From Cellulomonas soli (GTDB lineage: Bacteria; Actinomycetota; Actinomycetes; Actinomycetales; Cellulomonadaceae), in the NCBI RefSeq assembly GCF_013409305.1, contig NZ_JACBZJ010000001.1, positions 2,232,001 to 2,296,000 of the forward strand: a stretch of DNA of 64,000 nt. Reading direction: 5' to 3'. A program made the translations under genes and the position numbers. The stretch's first letter is position 1. Every line of letters begins with the position of its first letter. This document shows positions 7,729 to 15,388 of this stretch, piece after piece. The notes beneath the pieces are model-generated. The model saw only the letters and a list, made by a program, of their open reading frames with translations. It was not told the DNA's origin and did not search any database.

Positions 7729-8520
7729 ATGAGCAGCACGGGTGAGGGCCGCACACCGGCCGGGTGGTACACCGACCCACAGGACGCCGAGGGCTACCGC
7801 TGGTGGGACGGCACCGCGTGGACGACGCACACGCGCGCACCGCAGCCGCCGGCGACACCCGCGACCTCGGTGCCGAGCGCGCCGTTCGCGCCCGTGGTGC
7901 CGATCGCGCCCGCTGCGGCCGTGGTGCCCGCGGCTGCGACCTACGGTGGCGCGCCCATCGACCCCGCGGCCGCGGCTTACGCGGCCACCCCGGCGTACAG
8001 CACCCAGCCCGCCTACGGGCAGACGTCCGGCCAACCCGCCTACGGCCCAGGCGGGTCGACCTACGGTCAGCCCACCTTCGGGCAGCAGACGTACGGCAAC
8101 GCGGCGCCCGCGCCGGCCACGGGCGGATACGGTCAGCCGAACGCCTACGGGGGCGCGACCCCCGGCTTCCCCGCAGCGGGTGGCTACGCCCCCGGTACGG
8201 GCTACCCGGGCGCCGGTGGCTACTCGGCGCAGGCCGCGTACCCGCCGGCGTACCCCGGCTACGGTGCCTCGCCGTACGGTGCCGCGCAGCTGCCGTTGGC
8301 CAAGGACGTCAAGCTGCTGCCGTGGCTCGGCGTCATCGGGCTCTTCATCGGCCTCGTCGGCGTCGTCTGCCTCGTCCAGTCCATCAAGCTGCGCAGCCGC
8401 ATCGCGGCCACGGGCGAGCCGGGCGAGGGTCGCGCGGTCGCCGGGCTCGTCCTGGGCATCATCGGCTCGGTCGGCCTGGTGCTCAACGTGCTGCTGCGGT
8501 TCACCGACCTGCTGTCCTGA
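7729..8520 (+). CDS. DUF2510 protein with Gly/Tyr/Pro-rich linker and two membrane helices
   Basis: 263 residues. It begins with a DUF2510 module (AGWYTDPQDAEGYRWWDGTAWT, residues about 9-30), a small WW-like actinobacterial domain. A long repetitive Ala/Pro then Gly/Tyr/Gln-rich region follows (YGQ, YGN, GYG units, residues about 70-185). The C-terminus has two transmembrane helices (LPWLGVIGLFIGLVGVVCLV and VAGLVLGIIGSVGLVLNVLL) with a short basic loop. Such proteins are membrane-anchored scaffolds of unknown role. ATG 7729 has a purine-rich Shine-Dalgarno. A second DUF2510 gene lies 500 bases away on the other strand. Confidence 0.8.
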   Translation: MSSTGEGRTPAGWYTDPQDAEGYRWWDGTAWTTHTRAPQPPATPATSVPSAPFAPVVPIAPAAAVVPAAATYGGAPIDPAAAAYAATPAYSTQPAYGQTSGQPAYGPGGSTYGQPTFGQQTYGNAAPAPATGGYGQPNAYGGATPGFPAAGGYAPGTGYPGAGGYSAQAAYPPAYPGYGASPYGAAQLPLAKDVKLLPWLGVIGLFIGLVGVVCLVQSIKLRSRIAATGEPGEGRAVAGLVLGIIGSVGLVLNVLLRFTDLLS

Positions 8521-8613
8521 CCCCTCGCCCCGACGCCTGCGCCCGCTTTGGAGTCCGGGCGCCCGTCCGGGTAGAGTGGCCGCGCTCGCCGCTTCCCCAG
8601 GGAAGTGTCCAGC

Positions 8614-8689
8614 GCCGCCTTAGCTCAGTCGGCAGAGCGTCTCACTCGTAATGAGAAGGTCTGGAGTTCGATTCTCCAAGGCGGCTCCA
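8614..8689 (+). tRNA. tRNA-Thr (anticodon CGU)
   Basis: A 73-base cloverleaf (8614-8686) with the CCA end encoded at 8687-8689. The acceptor stem GCCGCCT pairs with AGGCGGC. The D arm is GCTC...GAGC. The anticodon stem TCTCA/TGAGA closes loop CTCGTAA, giving anticodon CGT, which reads ACG (Thr). The T arm is TGGAG-TTCGATT-CTCCA. The discriminator base is U, as usual for Thr. A strong hairpin follows immediately. Confidence 0.96.
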
Positions 8690-8691
8690 CC

Positions 8692-8727
8692 ACGAAGGCC
8701 CAGCCCCGCCGGGGTCTGGGCCTTCGT
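8692..8727 (+). terminator. Terminator hairpin after tRNA-Thr
   Basis: ACGAAGGCCCAG (8692-8703) pairs perfectly with CTGGGCCTTCGT (8716-8727), and an inner CCCC/GGGG extends the stem. It begins 3 bases after the tRNA CCA end. A short T-containing stretch follows. Confidence 0.8.
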
Positions 8728-8840
8728 CGTTCCCGCTGGGGTTCGGGTCTCGGCGCCGAGGGGCCCGAGCAGGGACCGGTGGAGCTCTCAGCGCGGCGCG
8801 CGCAGGCTCGCAGGGGTGCGGGCGCCGCGCGGGCATGAAG

Positions 8841-8876
8841 ACGCCCCCGGAGCCAGGGGGCCGGCGCCGGGGGCGT
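8841..8876. terminator. Second GC-rich hairpin, possibly for read-through
   Basis: ACGCCCCCGG (8841-8850) pairs with CCGGGGGCGT (8867-8876). It lies between the tRNA and the convergent small DUF2510 gene, about 130 bases from the latter's stop, so it could work in either direction. Confidence 0.5.
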
Positions 8877-9003
8877 GCAACCAAAGTACGCCCGGCGCGT
8901 GGGCGATCCGGCGCTCGCCTAGGTGCTTCCACATGCCTGGACGGGCGTCGCGCGGGTGAACCTGCGCCCCGTCGCCGTTCGCAGGTGCGGGCGCGCCCCC
9001 GGC

Positions 9004-9210
9004 TCAGGCCAGGACGGTGGCCAGTGCCCCTGCGGCGACGATGCCCAGCGAGAAGGTGGCGGCCAGCACGATGAGCCCGCGGCGCAGCGCGATCCCGGTC
9101 GGTGGCGCCGGGCTGTCGCGGCGGACCTCCGTCCAGCGGTCGCCGTCGAACCAGCGTTCGCCGGTCCCTCGTCGGGCGTCGGCGTACCACCCTGGCAGTG
9201 CCTTGGTCAT
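9004..9210 (-). CDS. Small DUF2510 membrane protein
   Basis: 68 residues. The DUF2510 module ALPGWYADARRGTGERWFDG occupies the N-terminal third, with WTEVRR completing it. A single C-terminal transmembrane helix (RRGLIVLAATFSLGIVAAGALATVLA) follows a basic residue pair, predicting an inside N-terminus. The full small module with a plausible ATG supports a real gene. It is a minimal version of the larger DUF2510 protein at 7729-8520, on the other side of the tRNA. Function is unknown. Confidence 0.75.
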   Translation of the reverse strand: MTKALPGWYADARRGTGERWFDGDRWTEVRRDSPAPPTGIALRRGLIVLAATFSLGIVAAGALATVLA

Positions 9211-9340
9211 CGAGGCCCCCTGGCTCGTCGAGCGGTCGCGCGCGCGACCGTCGTCTACCTAGACGCACGGCGGGGTCGAAAGGTTGTTCTGCGGGCGCTC
9301 GTGGCCGTCCGGGGGCGTCGGGCGTGCTTGACTCCGGCCC

Positions 9341-9856
9341 ATGCCGTTCGACCCGCTCCCTGCGCGACTCGAGACCGATCGCCTGGTCATGACGCCGGAG
9401 GCGGCGGACGACGCGGTGTGGCTGGCGCGACTGTTCACCGCGCGCGGGGCGGGGGTCGTCTCGACGGCGGAGGCGGAGGACCGGATCGTCGCGATGCAGC
9501 GGGTCGTCGCCGAGCACGGCATCGGCGCGCGGGTGCTGCGCGCCAAGCCGGGCCGCGAGCCGCTCGGATACTGCGCGATCATCGTGGGGCGGGGGTCGCT
9601 CGCGGAGCCTGAGCTCGCTTACGAGCTGCTGCCCGAGGCGCGGGGCATGGGGTACGCCACGGAGGGTTCGCGGGCGCTGCTCGACGCGGTCTTCCGCACC
9701 GGTCGGTCGCGCATCTGGTCGACGGTGCGTGCATGGAACGGGCCGTCGCTGCGGGTGCTCGACAGCCTGGGGTTCGTCCGTGACCGTGTCACGCAGGACG
9801 CGCAGGGCGAGCTCGTCTGGCTGGTGGCGACGGCCGCGGCCCGCGGCCCGGTCTGA
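9341..9856 (+). CDS. GNAT family N-acetyltransferase (RimJ/RimL type)
   Basis: 171 residues. It opens with LETDRLVMTPEAADDAVWLARLF, the typical start of the Acetyltransf_3 (RimJ/RimL-like) group. PLGYCAIIVG, ELAYELLPEARGMGYATEGSRALLDAVF provides the acetyl-CoA pyrophosphate loop (RGMGYA, consensus Q/RxxGxG/A). The C-terminal strand is SLRVLDSLGFVRDRV. It transfers acetyl from acetyl-CoA to an unknown amine, in the cytoplasm. TTGACT 7 bases before the ATG may be a leaderless -10. It ends 30 bases from the convergent sugar operon. Confidence 0.87.
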   Translation: MPFDPLPARLETDRLVMTPEAADDAVWLARLFTARGAGVVSTAEAEDRIVAMQRVVAEHGIGARVLRAKPGREPLGYCAIIVGRGSLAEPELAYELLPEARGMGYATEGSRALLDAVFRTGRSRIWSTVRAWNGPSLRVLDSLGFVRDRVTQDAQGELVWLVATAAARGPV

Positions 9857-9886
9857 CGGCTCGTCGGCCCGAGTGGGTGGCCGGGC

Positions 9887-10777
9887 TCAGGGCAGCAGCA
9901 CCGCGCGGGTGAGGTTGCGGGGGTGGTCCGGGTCGAGGCCGGCGGCCAGGGCGCGGTCGACGGCGAAGCGCTGGGCGACGACGAGCTCGGCGAGCGGGTC
10001 GAGGTCGCTGCCCAGCACGCGCGCGCCGGTCGCGGTGACCTGCGGTCCGAGGCCGTCGGGCAGGGGCCCGAGCGACCACACCGCGCGGCCTGGCTCGGCG
10101 ATCGCGAGGGGTCCGTGGCGGTAGTCGGTCGCGGGGTAGGCCTCGACCCACAGCTGGGCGGACTCGCGGGCCTTGAGGGCGGCCTCCTGGGCGAGGCCGA
10201 CGGTCCAGCCCTGGCCGAGGAACGTGACCTGCTGGAGGTCGCGCAGCCCGGTGACGGTGCGGCGCAGCGCGGTGCGGGCGTCGGCGACGGCCGCCGTCAG
10301 GTCCTCGCCGAGGTGAGCGCGCAGCAGGGCGAGCGAGGTCGTGGCGAAGCGGGTCTGCACGACGGAGCGTTCGTCGGCGAACCCGAGGTCGACGGCCGCG
10401 TCGGCGAGCCGGGCCGCGGGCAGCTCGGTGCCGGTGGTGAGCACGACAGACGGGGTGGGCAGCGCGGTCAGCAGGTCGCAGATCTCGGTCGTCGTGCCCG
10501 AGCGGGTGATCGCGACGAGGCGGTCGTAGCGGCGGGTGCGCGGCATCTCCGAGGCGGTGAACGCGTCGGTCTCGCCGTGGCCGGCGGCCTCACGCAGGGC
10601 CGCGTAGGCCATGGCCATGAACCAGCTGGTGCCGCAGCCGACGACGGCGACGCGCTCGCCGGGTTCCGGCAGGCCGCGCTGATCGGGCGCCAGGGCGGCG
10701 GCACTCTCCCAGCAGTCGGGCTGCGAGGCGATCTCGGCGAGGACGTGCGCGCCGGTGCGCGCCGTGGGCGCGGTCAT
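9887..10777 (-). CDS. SIS-domain sugar phosphate isomerase/deaminase-like protein
   Basis: 296 residues with two SIS halves. The first has VAVVGCGTSWFMAMAYAAL and ITRSGTTTEICDLL, the Ser/Thr phosphate loops of SIS domains. The second has QVTFLGQGWTVGLAQEAALKARESAQLWVEAYPATDYRHGP. It resembles the isomerase half of GlmS but lacks the glutamine amidotransferase domain. AgaS-like galactosamine-6-phosphate or glucosamine-6-phosphate handling is plausible. The ATG overlaps the nagB stop (ATGA at 10774-10777). It is the last gene of the operon that starts at 17736. Substrate assignment is inference from context. Confidence 0.82.
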   Translation of the reverse strand: MTAPTARTGAHVLAEIASQPDCWESAAALAPDQRGLPEPGERVAVVGCGTSWFMAMAYAALREAAGHGETDAFTASEMPRTRRYDRLVAITRSGTTTEICDLLTALPTPSVVLTTGTELPAARLADAAVDLGFADERSVVQTRFATTSLALLRAHLGEDLTAAVADARTALRRTVTGLRDLQQVTFLGQGWTVGLAQEAALKARESAQLWVEAYPATDYRHGPLAIAEPGRAVWSLGPLPDGLGPQVTATGARVLGSDLDPLAELVVAQRFAVDRALAAGLDPDHPRNLTRAVLLP

Positions 10778-11553
10778 CGGGCGCCCGCGGTGGCGCACGT
10801 GCGGTCCGGGTCGTCGAGCAGGCTCGCGTCCAGGTAGGTCGCGGCGGCCTCGTCGAGCAGGACGGTGACGTCGGGGTGGGTCTGCAGGGCCGAGCCGGGG
10901 CAGATCTCGTCGACCGGTCCGGTGAGGGCGGCCGCGACGACGGGCGCCTTGTCGCGACCGGTGACCACGAGCAGCAGGCGTCGGGCCTGCAGCACCGTGC
11001 CGATGCCCTGCGTGACGGCGTGCGTGGGCACCGCGTCGACGTCGCCGCCGAAGAACCGGGCGTTGGCGGCGCGGGTGCGCGCGGTGAGCGCGACGACCCG
11101 GGTGCGCGAGGCGAACGACGAGCCGGGCTCGTTGAACGCGACGTGCCCGTTGTGGCCCAGCCCGAGGATCTGCAGGTCGACACCGCCGCGCGCGACGATC
11201 GCCGCGTCGTAGGCGTCGGCGGCTGCGGACGGGTCGGCCGCGGTGCCGTCGGGGACGGCGACGCGTGCCGGGTCCAGGCGCAGCGGTCGGACCACGGTGC
11301 GCCGGACGACGGAGCGGTAGCTCTCCGGGTGGTCGACGGGCAGGCCGACGTACTCGTCGAGCGCGACCGCCGAGAGGCCGCCGAGGTCGAGGCCGCCGGC
11401 CACCCGTGCCGCCAGGGCCGCGTAGACCGGTTCGGGGGACGAGCCGGTGGCCACGCCGAGCAGCAGGTCCGGGGTGTCGCGCACGGCGGCGGCGACCAGG
11501 GCGGCACCGACCGTGCCGATGCCGGCACGGTCGGGCAGGACGTGGATCCTCAA
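10774..11553 (-). CDS. nagB: Glucosamine-6-phosphate deaminase
   Basis: 259-residue NagB-family enzyme converting glucosamine-6-phosphate to fructose-6-phosphate and ammonia. Hallmarks: LGVATGSSPEPVY (phosphate loop), VALDEYVGLPVDHPESY (catalytic Asp of the LDEY motif), LQILGLGHNGHVAFNEPGSSF (active-site His and Glu), and a late GRDKAPVVAAALTG. The start is TTG 11553 with Shine-Dalgarno GAAGGAG 5 bases upstream; it overlaps the upstream SIS gene stop by 3-4 bases. The enzyme is at the slightly short end of the family. No nagA deacetylase gene is present in the window, so the substrate must reach it already deacetylated or via an enzyme encoded elsewhere. Confidence 0.92.
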   Translation of the reverse strand: MRIHVLPDRAGIGTVGAALVAAAVRDTPDLLLGVATGSSPEPVYAALAARVAGGLDLGGLSAVALDEYVGLPVDHPESYRSVVRRTVVRPLRLDPARVAVPDGTAADPSAAADAYDAAIVARGGVDLQILGLGHNGHVAFNEPGSSFASRTRVVALTARTRAANARFFGGDVDAVPTHAVTQGIGTVLQARRLLLVVTGRDKAPVVAAALTGPVDEICPGSALQTHPDVTVLLDEAAATYLDASLLDDPDRTCATAGAR

Positions 11554-12797
11554 CGGTTCTCCTTCGGGTCGCTCGCACGCGGCGGGCGTGCGGCGGTGTC
11601 GGGGGTCTTGCTCCCCAGGCGCTGGTGGAAGCCGGGGAACACGTCGTCCTCGGGCCGCAGGCCGCGTGCCCGCGCGAGTGCGAGGGCGAGCAGCTGCAGC
11701 GGGACGACGGCGGGCAAGGCGGTGGTCACGGTCGTTGCGGGGTCCGCACCGGCGAGGACGTCGCGGGTCGCGGGCAGGTCGACGCGGACGACGTGCCGCG
11801 CCCCGGCCTTGCGGTCGGACGACGCGGCGTCGGTCGACGTCGTGCCGGTCACGGTGGTCGGCGGTGCGGCGAGCGGGGAACCTTCGCCCGCGCGGATGTC
11901 GAGCACACGAGCGCCGAGGTCGCGGACGAACGCGACGAGCGCGTCGGCACGGGCGCCGAGCGGCGACTCGTCGCCGACGACGACGAGCAGGCTGCCCGCG
12001 GTCAGTGCGAGGTGCGGTCCGTGCAGGAACTCCTCGACGTCGTGCACGGTGACGGGCAGGCGGGAGACCTCGAGCACCTTGAGCGCTCCCTCGGCGGCCA
12101 CCGGCCACCACGGACCCCAGGTGACCACGGGCACGCTCGTCGGACCGTCGGTGCCGACGGGTGCGTCGACGGGTGCATCGACCTGCGTGTCGACCAGGGC
12201 GTCGACCAGCGGTGCGGCGTCGTCGAGCACGGCCTGCAGGTCGTCGGGCAGCCCGTCGAGCCCGGCGGCAGCGACGGGCGTCCCGTCGAGCGCGAGCCCT
12301 AGGGTGTGCAGCGCGACGACCGTCGCCGTGAAGCCCTTGGTCTTCGCACCGACCGGCTCGGGACCGCAGGCGATGTCGAGCACGACGTCCGCGGGCACGT
12401 CCCCGCTCGGCGGCCCGCCCGTGACCAGGACGGTCGGCGAGCCGAGCGAGCGGGCGAGCGCGAGCACGCCCCGGGTCCCGGTGCTGCGCCCGCTCTGGGA
12501 GATCCCGACGACCAGGGTGCCGGGCCCGAGCACGAGGTCGCCCGGGTGGTGCAGCACGTCCGTCGGGATCATGGCCCGCACGGTGCGCCGGGCCGACCAG
12601 GGCGTGCTGCCGGCGAACGAGGCCGCGGCCAGCACGGCCGCGTGGTGCGACGTCCCGGAGCCGACGAGCAGCACCTCGGCCCACGGGCCGCGGCCGAGGC
12701 GGACGAGCGTGTCGTCCATGCGCGGCCCGAGCACGTCGAGCTGGTGCCGGACGACAGCGGGCTGCGCCCGGGTGAAGGCGGCGACGGTCGCGCTCAC
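11550..12797 (-). CDS. Two-SIS-domain protein, GlmS isomerase-like
   Basis: 415 residues. The first SIS domain: EVLLVGSGTSHHAAVLAAASF, then LVVGISQSGRSTGTRGVLALARSLG. The second: PVVTWGPWWPVAAEGALKVLEVSRLPVTVHDVEEFLHGPHLALTAGSLLVVVGDESP, which aligns with the KxxE...HGP region of GlmS-type isomerases. The N-terminal amidotransferase domain of GlmS is absent. An Asp/Val/Pro-rich repeat (VDALVDTQVDAPVDAPV) links the domains. GTG 12797 overlaps the heparinase-like gene stop (GTGA). With a second SIS protein and NagB downstream it probably processes amino-sugar phosphates; the reaction is not certain. Confidence 0.82.
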   Translation of the reverse strand: MSATVAAFTRAQPAVVRHQLDVLGPRMDDTLVRLGRGPWAEVLLVGSGTSHHAAVLAAASFAGSTPWSARRTVRAMIPTDVLHHPGDLVLGPGTLVVGISQSGRSTGTRGVLALARSLGSPTVLVTGGPPSGDVPADVVLDIACGPEPVGAKTKGFTATVVALHTLGLALDGTPVAAAGLDGLPDDLQAVLDDAAPLVDALVDTQVDAPVDAPVGTDGPTSVPVVTWGPWWPVAAEGALKVLEVSRLPVTVHDVEEFLHGPHLALTAGSLLVVVGDESPLGARADALVAFVRDLGARVLDIRAGEGSPLAAPPTTVTGTTSTDAASSDRKAGARHVVRVDLPATRDVLAGADPATTVTTALPAVVPLQLLALALARARGLRPEDDVFPGFHQRLGSKTPDTAARPPRASDPKENR

Positions 12798-14479
12798 CGC
12801 ACGGGCCCGGCCGCATGCCTGCCGGTGACGACCTCGACGTGCAGCGGGCGGTCGGTGCGGGCGGCCACGAGCACCCGGCGGCCGGGCACCCGGTCCTCGC
12901 CGTGCACGTAGGTGAACAGCTCGCCGTCGTCGAAGCGCGGCGGCACGTCGGCCAGGTGCCCGCTGACGCGCACGCGCAGCTCGTCGGCGCCGGTGCGCAG
13001 CACGAGCTCGTCGCCGCGCAGCCAGCCGACGTCCGTCAGCCGGGGGTGCGGCTCGACGCCGTCGAGGTCGCCGTCGCCGAGCACGAGCTCGAGGCCGACG
13101 GCCGTGCTCACACCCGCGAACGTGAGGTCGACCGTGACGCCGTGGTCGGTCGGCCGGACGTCCGCACGCGTGGTCAACCGCAGCTCCGAGCGGGGACGGA
13201 ACGGGAAGTCCATCTGCGCGAAGAAGCGACCCTCGTCGGTCAGCGGGTAGTCGCCGTCGGCCCGTCGCAGCGGTGCGGGCAGCGGCTGGTAGTACCCGCT
13301 GACGCGCTCCTCGACGAGGGTGACGTGCGTGCCGTCGACGTCCATCCGGTCGGGGCGGAACGCGCCGGTGTCGAAGAACTCGGGGGAGATCCGCAGCGCT
13401 CGCAGCCGGGCGTCGCCGTGGCGCACCTGCAGCACCGTCGCGCTGTTGGCCAGCCCGGAGGCGATGCGGCCGGTAGCCCGGTGGTCCGAGCCGCCGAACA
13501 CGGTCGTGGTGGTCGTGCCCGACCGGTGACGGACGAGACCGACGGTCGGCCAGGCCGTGGTGCCCTCGGGCGCCGGTGCTGCTTCGGGCAGGTCGCCGAC
13601 CAGCACCGGGTCGACGAGTGCCTCGGCCAGGTGCCGCGAGGCGTCGGGCGGTCCGGCGGCGAGCCCGAGGGCGACGAGTCGGGCCAGCGAGGCGTCGCCG
13701 TCGTGCACGGCGAACCAGCGCAGCTGGCTGAGGAACGCGTGCACGCCGAACGTCTCGCGCTGGTCCTGCCGGCGCGACTGCACGGTGACGACCTCGCCGT
13801 CGTCGTCCACCAGGGACGGCAGCGTGCGCAGCTGCGCCCGCACGACGTCGCGCAGCGCGGGCCGGTCGAGCAGGCGGGCGATCGTCAGCAGCGCGGGGTT
13901 GGTCACGTAGGCGGCGTAGTTGGGGCTGCGCTCGGAGTAGAAGCCGTCCGCGTCGATGTCGATGCCCTCCGACAGCCACTCGTCGATGCGGGGGACGAGC
14001 CGGGGGTCGCCGAGCACGTGGTGCAGCCCGGCGAGCGCGCTGCACAGCTCCCAGCGGTGGTTGGGGGTGTGCACGCCGCCGGTGACGAGCGCGTCGACCG
14101 AGCGCGCCGCGAGCGCGCGCAGCCGGTCGGCGACCCCGGCCGGACCGGCCGACTCCCCGGCCCGCGCGAGGACCTCGAGCGTGAGGCACACGTCGTTGAG
14201 CGTGAAGGAGCTGTCCGGCGGCGAGACGAGGTTGTCCCCGTCGAACAGGCCGGTCGGGCCCTGCTGCGCCTCGAGGTGGTCGAGCAGCGCGCCGATCACG
14301 CTCGCCCGGTCGGGGTCCGGTCCGGTCGTCACGTCGGCCAGGACGAGCACCTTGACCGCGCGCATGGTCTCGCGGTGCGGCAGGTCGGCCGGGACGCCGG
14401 CGGCGAGGGTCGTGACGAGCGCGTCGGCCTCGCGTGCCGTGGTGGCGGTGAGCAGGTCGAGGTAGGCGGTCCCGCGCAC
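12794..14479 (-). CDS. Heparinase II/III-like polysaccharide lyase-related protein
   Basis: 561 residues without a signal peptide. The N-terminal half (about 1-290) looks like an alpha/alpha-toroid: repeated helices, FTLNDVCLTLEVLARAGE, THTPNHRWELCSALAGLHHVL-like and DGFYSERSPNYAAYVTNPALLTIARLL, recalling the NHR/Tyr motifs of (alpha/alpha) lyases. The C-terminal half is predominantly beta (SGTTTTTVFGGSDHRATGRI onward), as in heparinase-type lyases and unsaturated-glycan hydrolases. The family is not certain. Being cytoplasmic, it would act on oligosaccharides brought in by the adjacent ABC importer. GTG 14479 is 3 bases after the permease stop. Confidence 0.6.
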   Translation of the reverse strand: MRGTAYLDLLTATTAREADALVTTLAAGVPADLPHRETMRAVKVLVLADVTTGPDPDRASVIGALLDHLEAQQGPTGLFDGDNLVSPPDSSFTLNDVCLTLEVLARAGESAGPAGVADRLRALAARSVDALVTGGVHTPNHRWELCSALAGLHHVLGDPRLVPRIDEWLSEGIDIDADGFYSERSPNYAAYVTNPALLTIARLLDRPALRDVVRAQLRTLPSLVDDDGEVVTVQSRRQDQRETFGVHAFLSQLRWFAVHDGDASLARLVALGLAAGPPDASRHLAEALVDPVLVGDLPEAAPAPEGTTAWPTVGLVRHRSGTTTTTVFGGSDHRATGRIASGLANSATVLQVRHGDARLRALRISPEFFDTGAFRPDRMDVDGTHVTLVEERVSGYYQPLPAPLRRADGDYPLTDEGRFFAQMDFPFRPRSELRLTTRADVRPTDHGVTVDLTFAGVSTAVGLELVLGDGDLDGVEPHPRLTDVGWLRGDELVLRTGADELRVRVSGHLADVPPRFDDGELFTYVHGEDRVPGRRVLVAARTDRPLHVEVVTGRHAAGPVR

Positions 14480-14482
14480 GCG

Positions 14483-15388
14483 TCAGTCCTTGAGGCCGGA
14501 GTTCAGGTCGGCGCTCAGCACGTACCGCTGGGCGACGAGGAAGAGCAGCGCGAGCGGCACGATCGAGATCACGGAGGCGGGCAGCAGCACCGTCCAGTCG
14601 ATGTTCTCTGCGCCGACCAGGCTGCGCAGCGCGACCTGCAGCGTGAACCGGTCCGGGTCCGAGAGCACGATGAGCGGCCAGATGTAGTCGTTCCAGCGCC
14701 ACTGGAAGCTGAAGATCGCCAGGGTGATCGCGATCGGCTTGGCCAGCGGCAGCATGATCCGGAAGAAGATCGTCAGCTCGCGTGCGCCGTCGATGCGGGC
14801 CGCGTCCATGAGCTCGTCGGGCACCGTCAGGAAGAACTGCCGGAACATGAAGATGCCGCTCGCGGTGACGATCGAGGGCACGATGATGCCGGCCAGGGTG
14901 TCGTACAGCCCGAGGTCGCGGATGACCGCGAACGTGGGGGTCAGGATGACCTCGGTGGGCAGCATGGTCGTCGCCAGGATGCAGATGAACAGGACGTTGA
15001 TCCACCACGCCTTGTACTTGGCCAGCGCGAAGCCGGTCGCGGCGCTGAAGAACACCGTCAGGGTCGTCGTGATCGTCGCGACCAGCAGCGTGTTGCGGAA
15101 GTACAGCCCGAAGTCGACGCGGTCCCAGGCCTCGGCGTAGCCGTCGAACGTCCAGGTCTCGGGCAGGAAGGTCAGCGGGTAGCGGAACAGCTCGCCGCCC
15201 GGCTTGACGGAGCTGAGCAGGAACCAGATCAGCGGGAACGCGAAGAGCGCGACGAGCACCCACAGCGCGATCGTCGGCGGGGTCGCGCGCGCGATGCGGA
15301 CCCGGCGGGGGACGACGCGGCGACGCAGGGGCGGACGTGCGGCCGCGGGGGCGGCGTGGTCGGCGGTGGTGGTGGTCTCAGAAGTCAC
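14483..15388 (-). CDS. Sugar ABC transporter permease, MalG type
   Basis: 301-residue inner-membrane permease with six predicted helices. The EAA loop that contacts the ATPase is DAARIDGARELTIFFRIMLPLAKP. The terminal SADLNSGLKD resembles the common VAGAVKG ending of this subfamily. The N-terminus has a basic region before the first helix (ALWVLVALFAFPLIWFLLSSV). GTG 15388 overlaps the upstream permease stop by 11 bases. It is the second permease of an importer whose binding protein is encoded at 16477-17736. No ATPase gene accompanies it, so a shared MsiK-like ATPase is expected. Confidence 0.93.
   Translation of the reverse strand: MTSETTTTADHAAPAAARPPLRRRVVPRRVRIARATPPTIALWVLVALFAFPLIWFLLSSVKPGGELFRYPLTFLPETWTFDGYAEAWDRVDFGLYFRNTLLVATITTTLTVFFSAATGFALAKYKAWWINVLFICILATTMLPTEVILTPTFAVIRDLGLYDTLAGIIVPSIVTASGIFMFRQFFLTVPDELMDAARIDGARELTIFFRIMLPLAKPIAITLAIFSFQWRWNDYIWPLIVLSDPDRFTLQVALRSLVGAENIDWTVLLPASVISIVPLALLFLVAQRYVLSADLNSGLKD

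Larger units (their letters stand above)
8690..9003. other. Gene-free stretch with two hairpins
   Basis: About 310 bases between the tRNA and the convergent DUF2510 gene. It holds the tRNA terminator, a second GC hairpin at 8841-8876, and otherwise no ORF or repeat that I can support. Confidence 0.6.

Noticed and set aside
8614..9210. tRNA-Thr as a prophage or island attachment site
   Set aside because: No copy of the tRNA 3' end, integrase gene or composition shift is seen around it.
11550..15263. A 1237-codon open frame through the minus strand
   Set aside because: Only its C-terminal third (the SIS protein from 12797) is a gene. The rest is the antisense or off-frame shadow of the lyase-like and permease genes, as GC-rich DNA has few stop codons.
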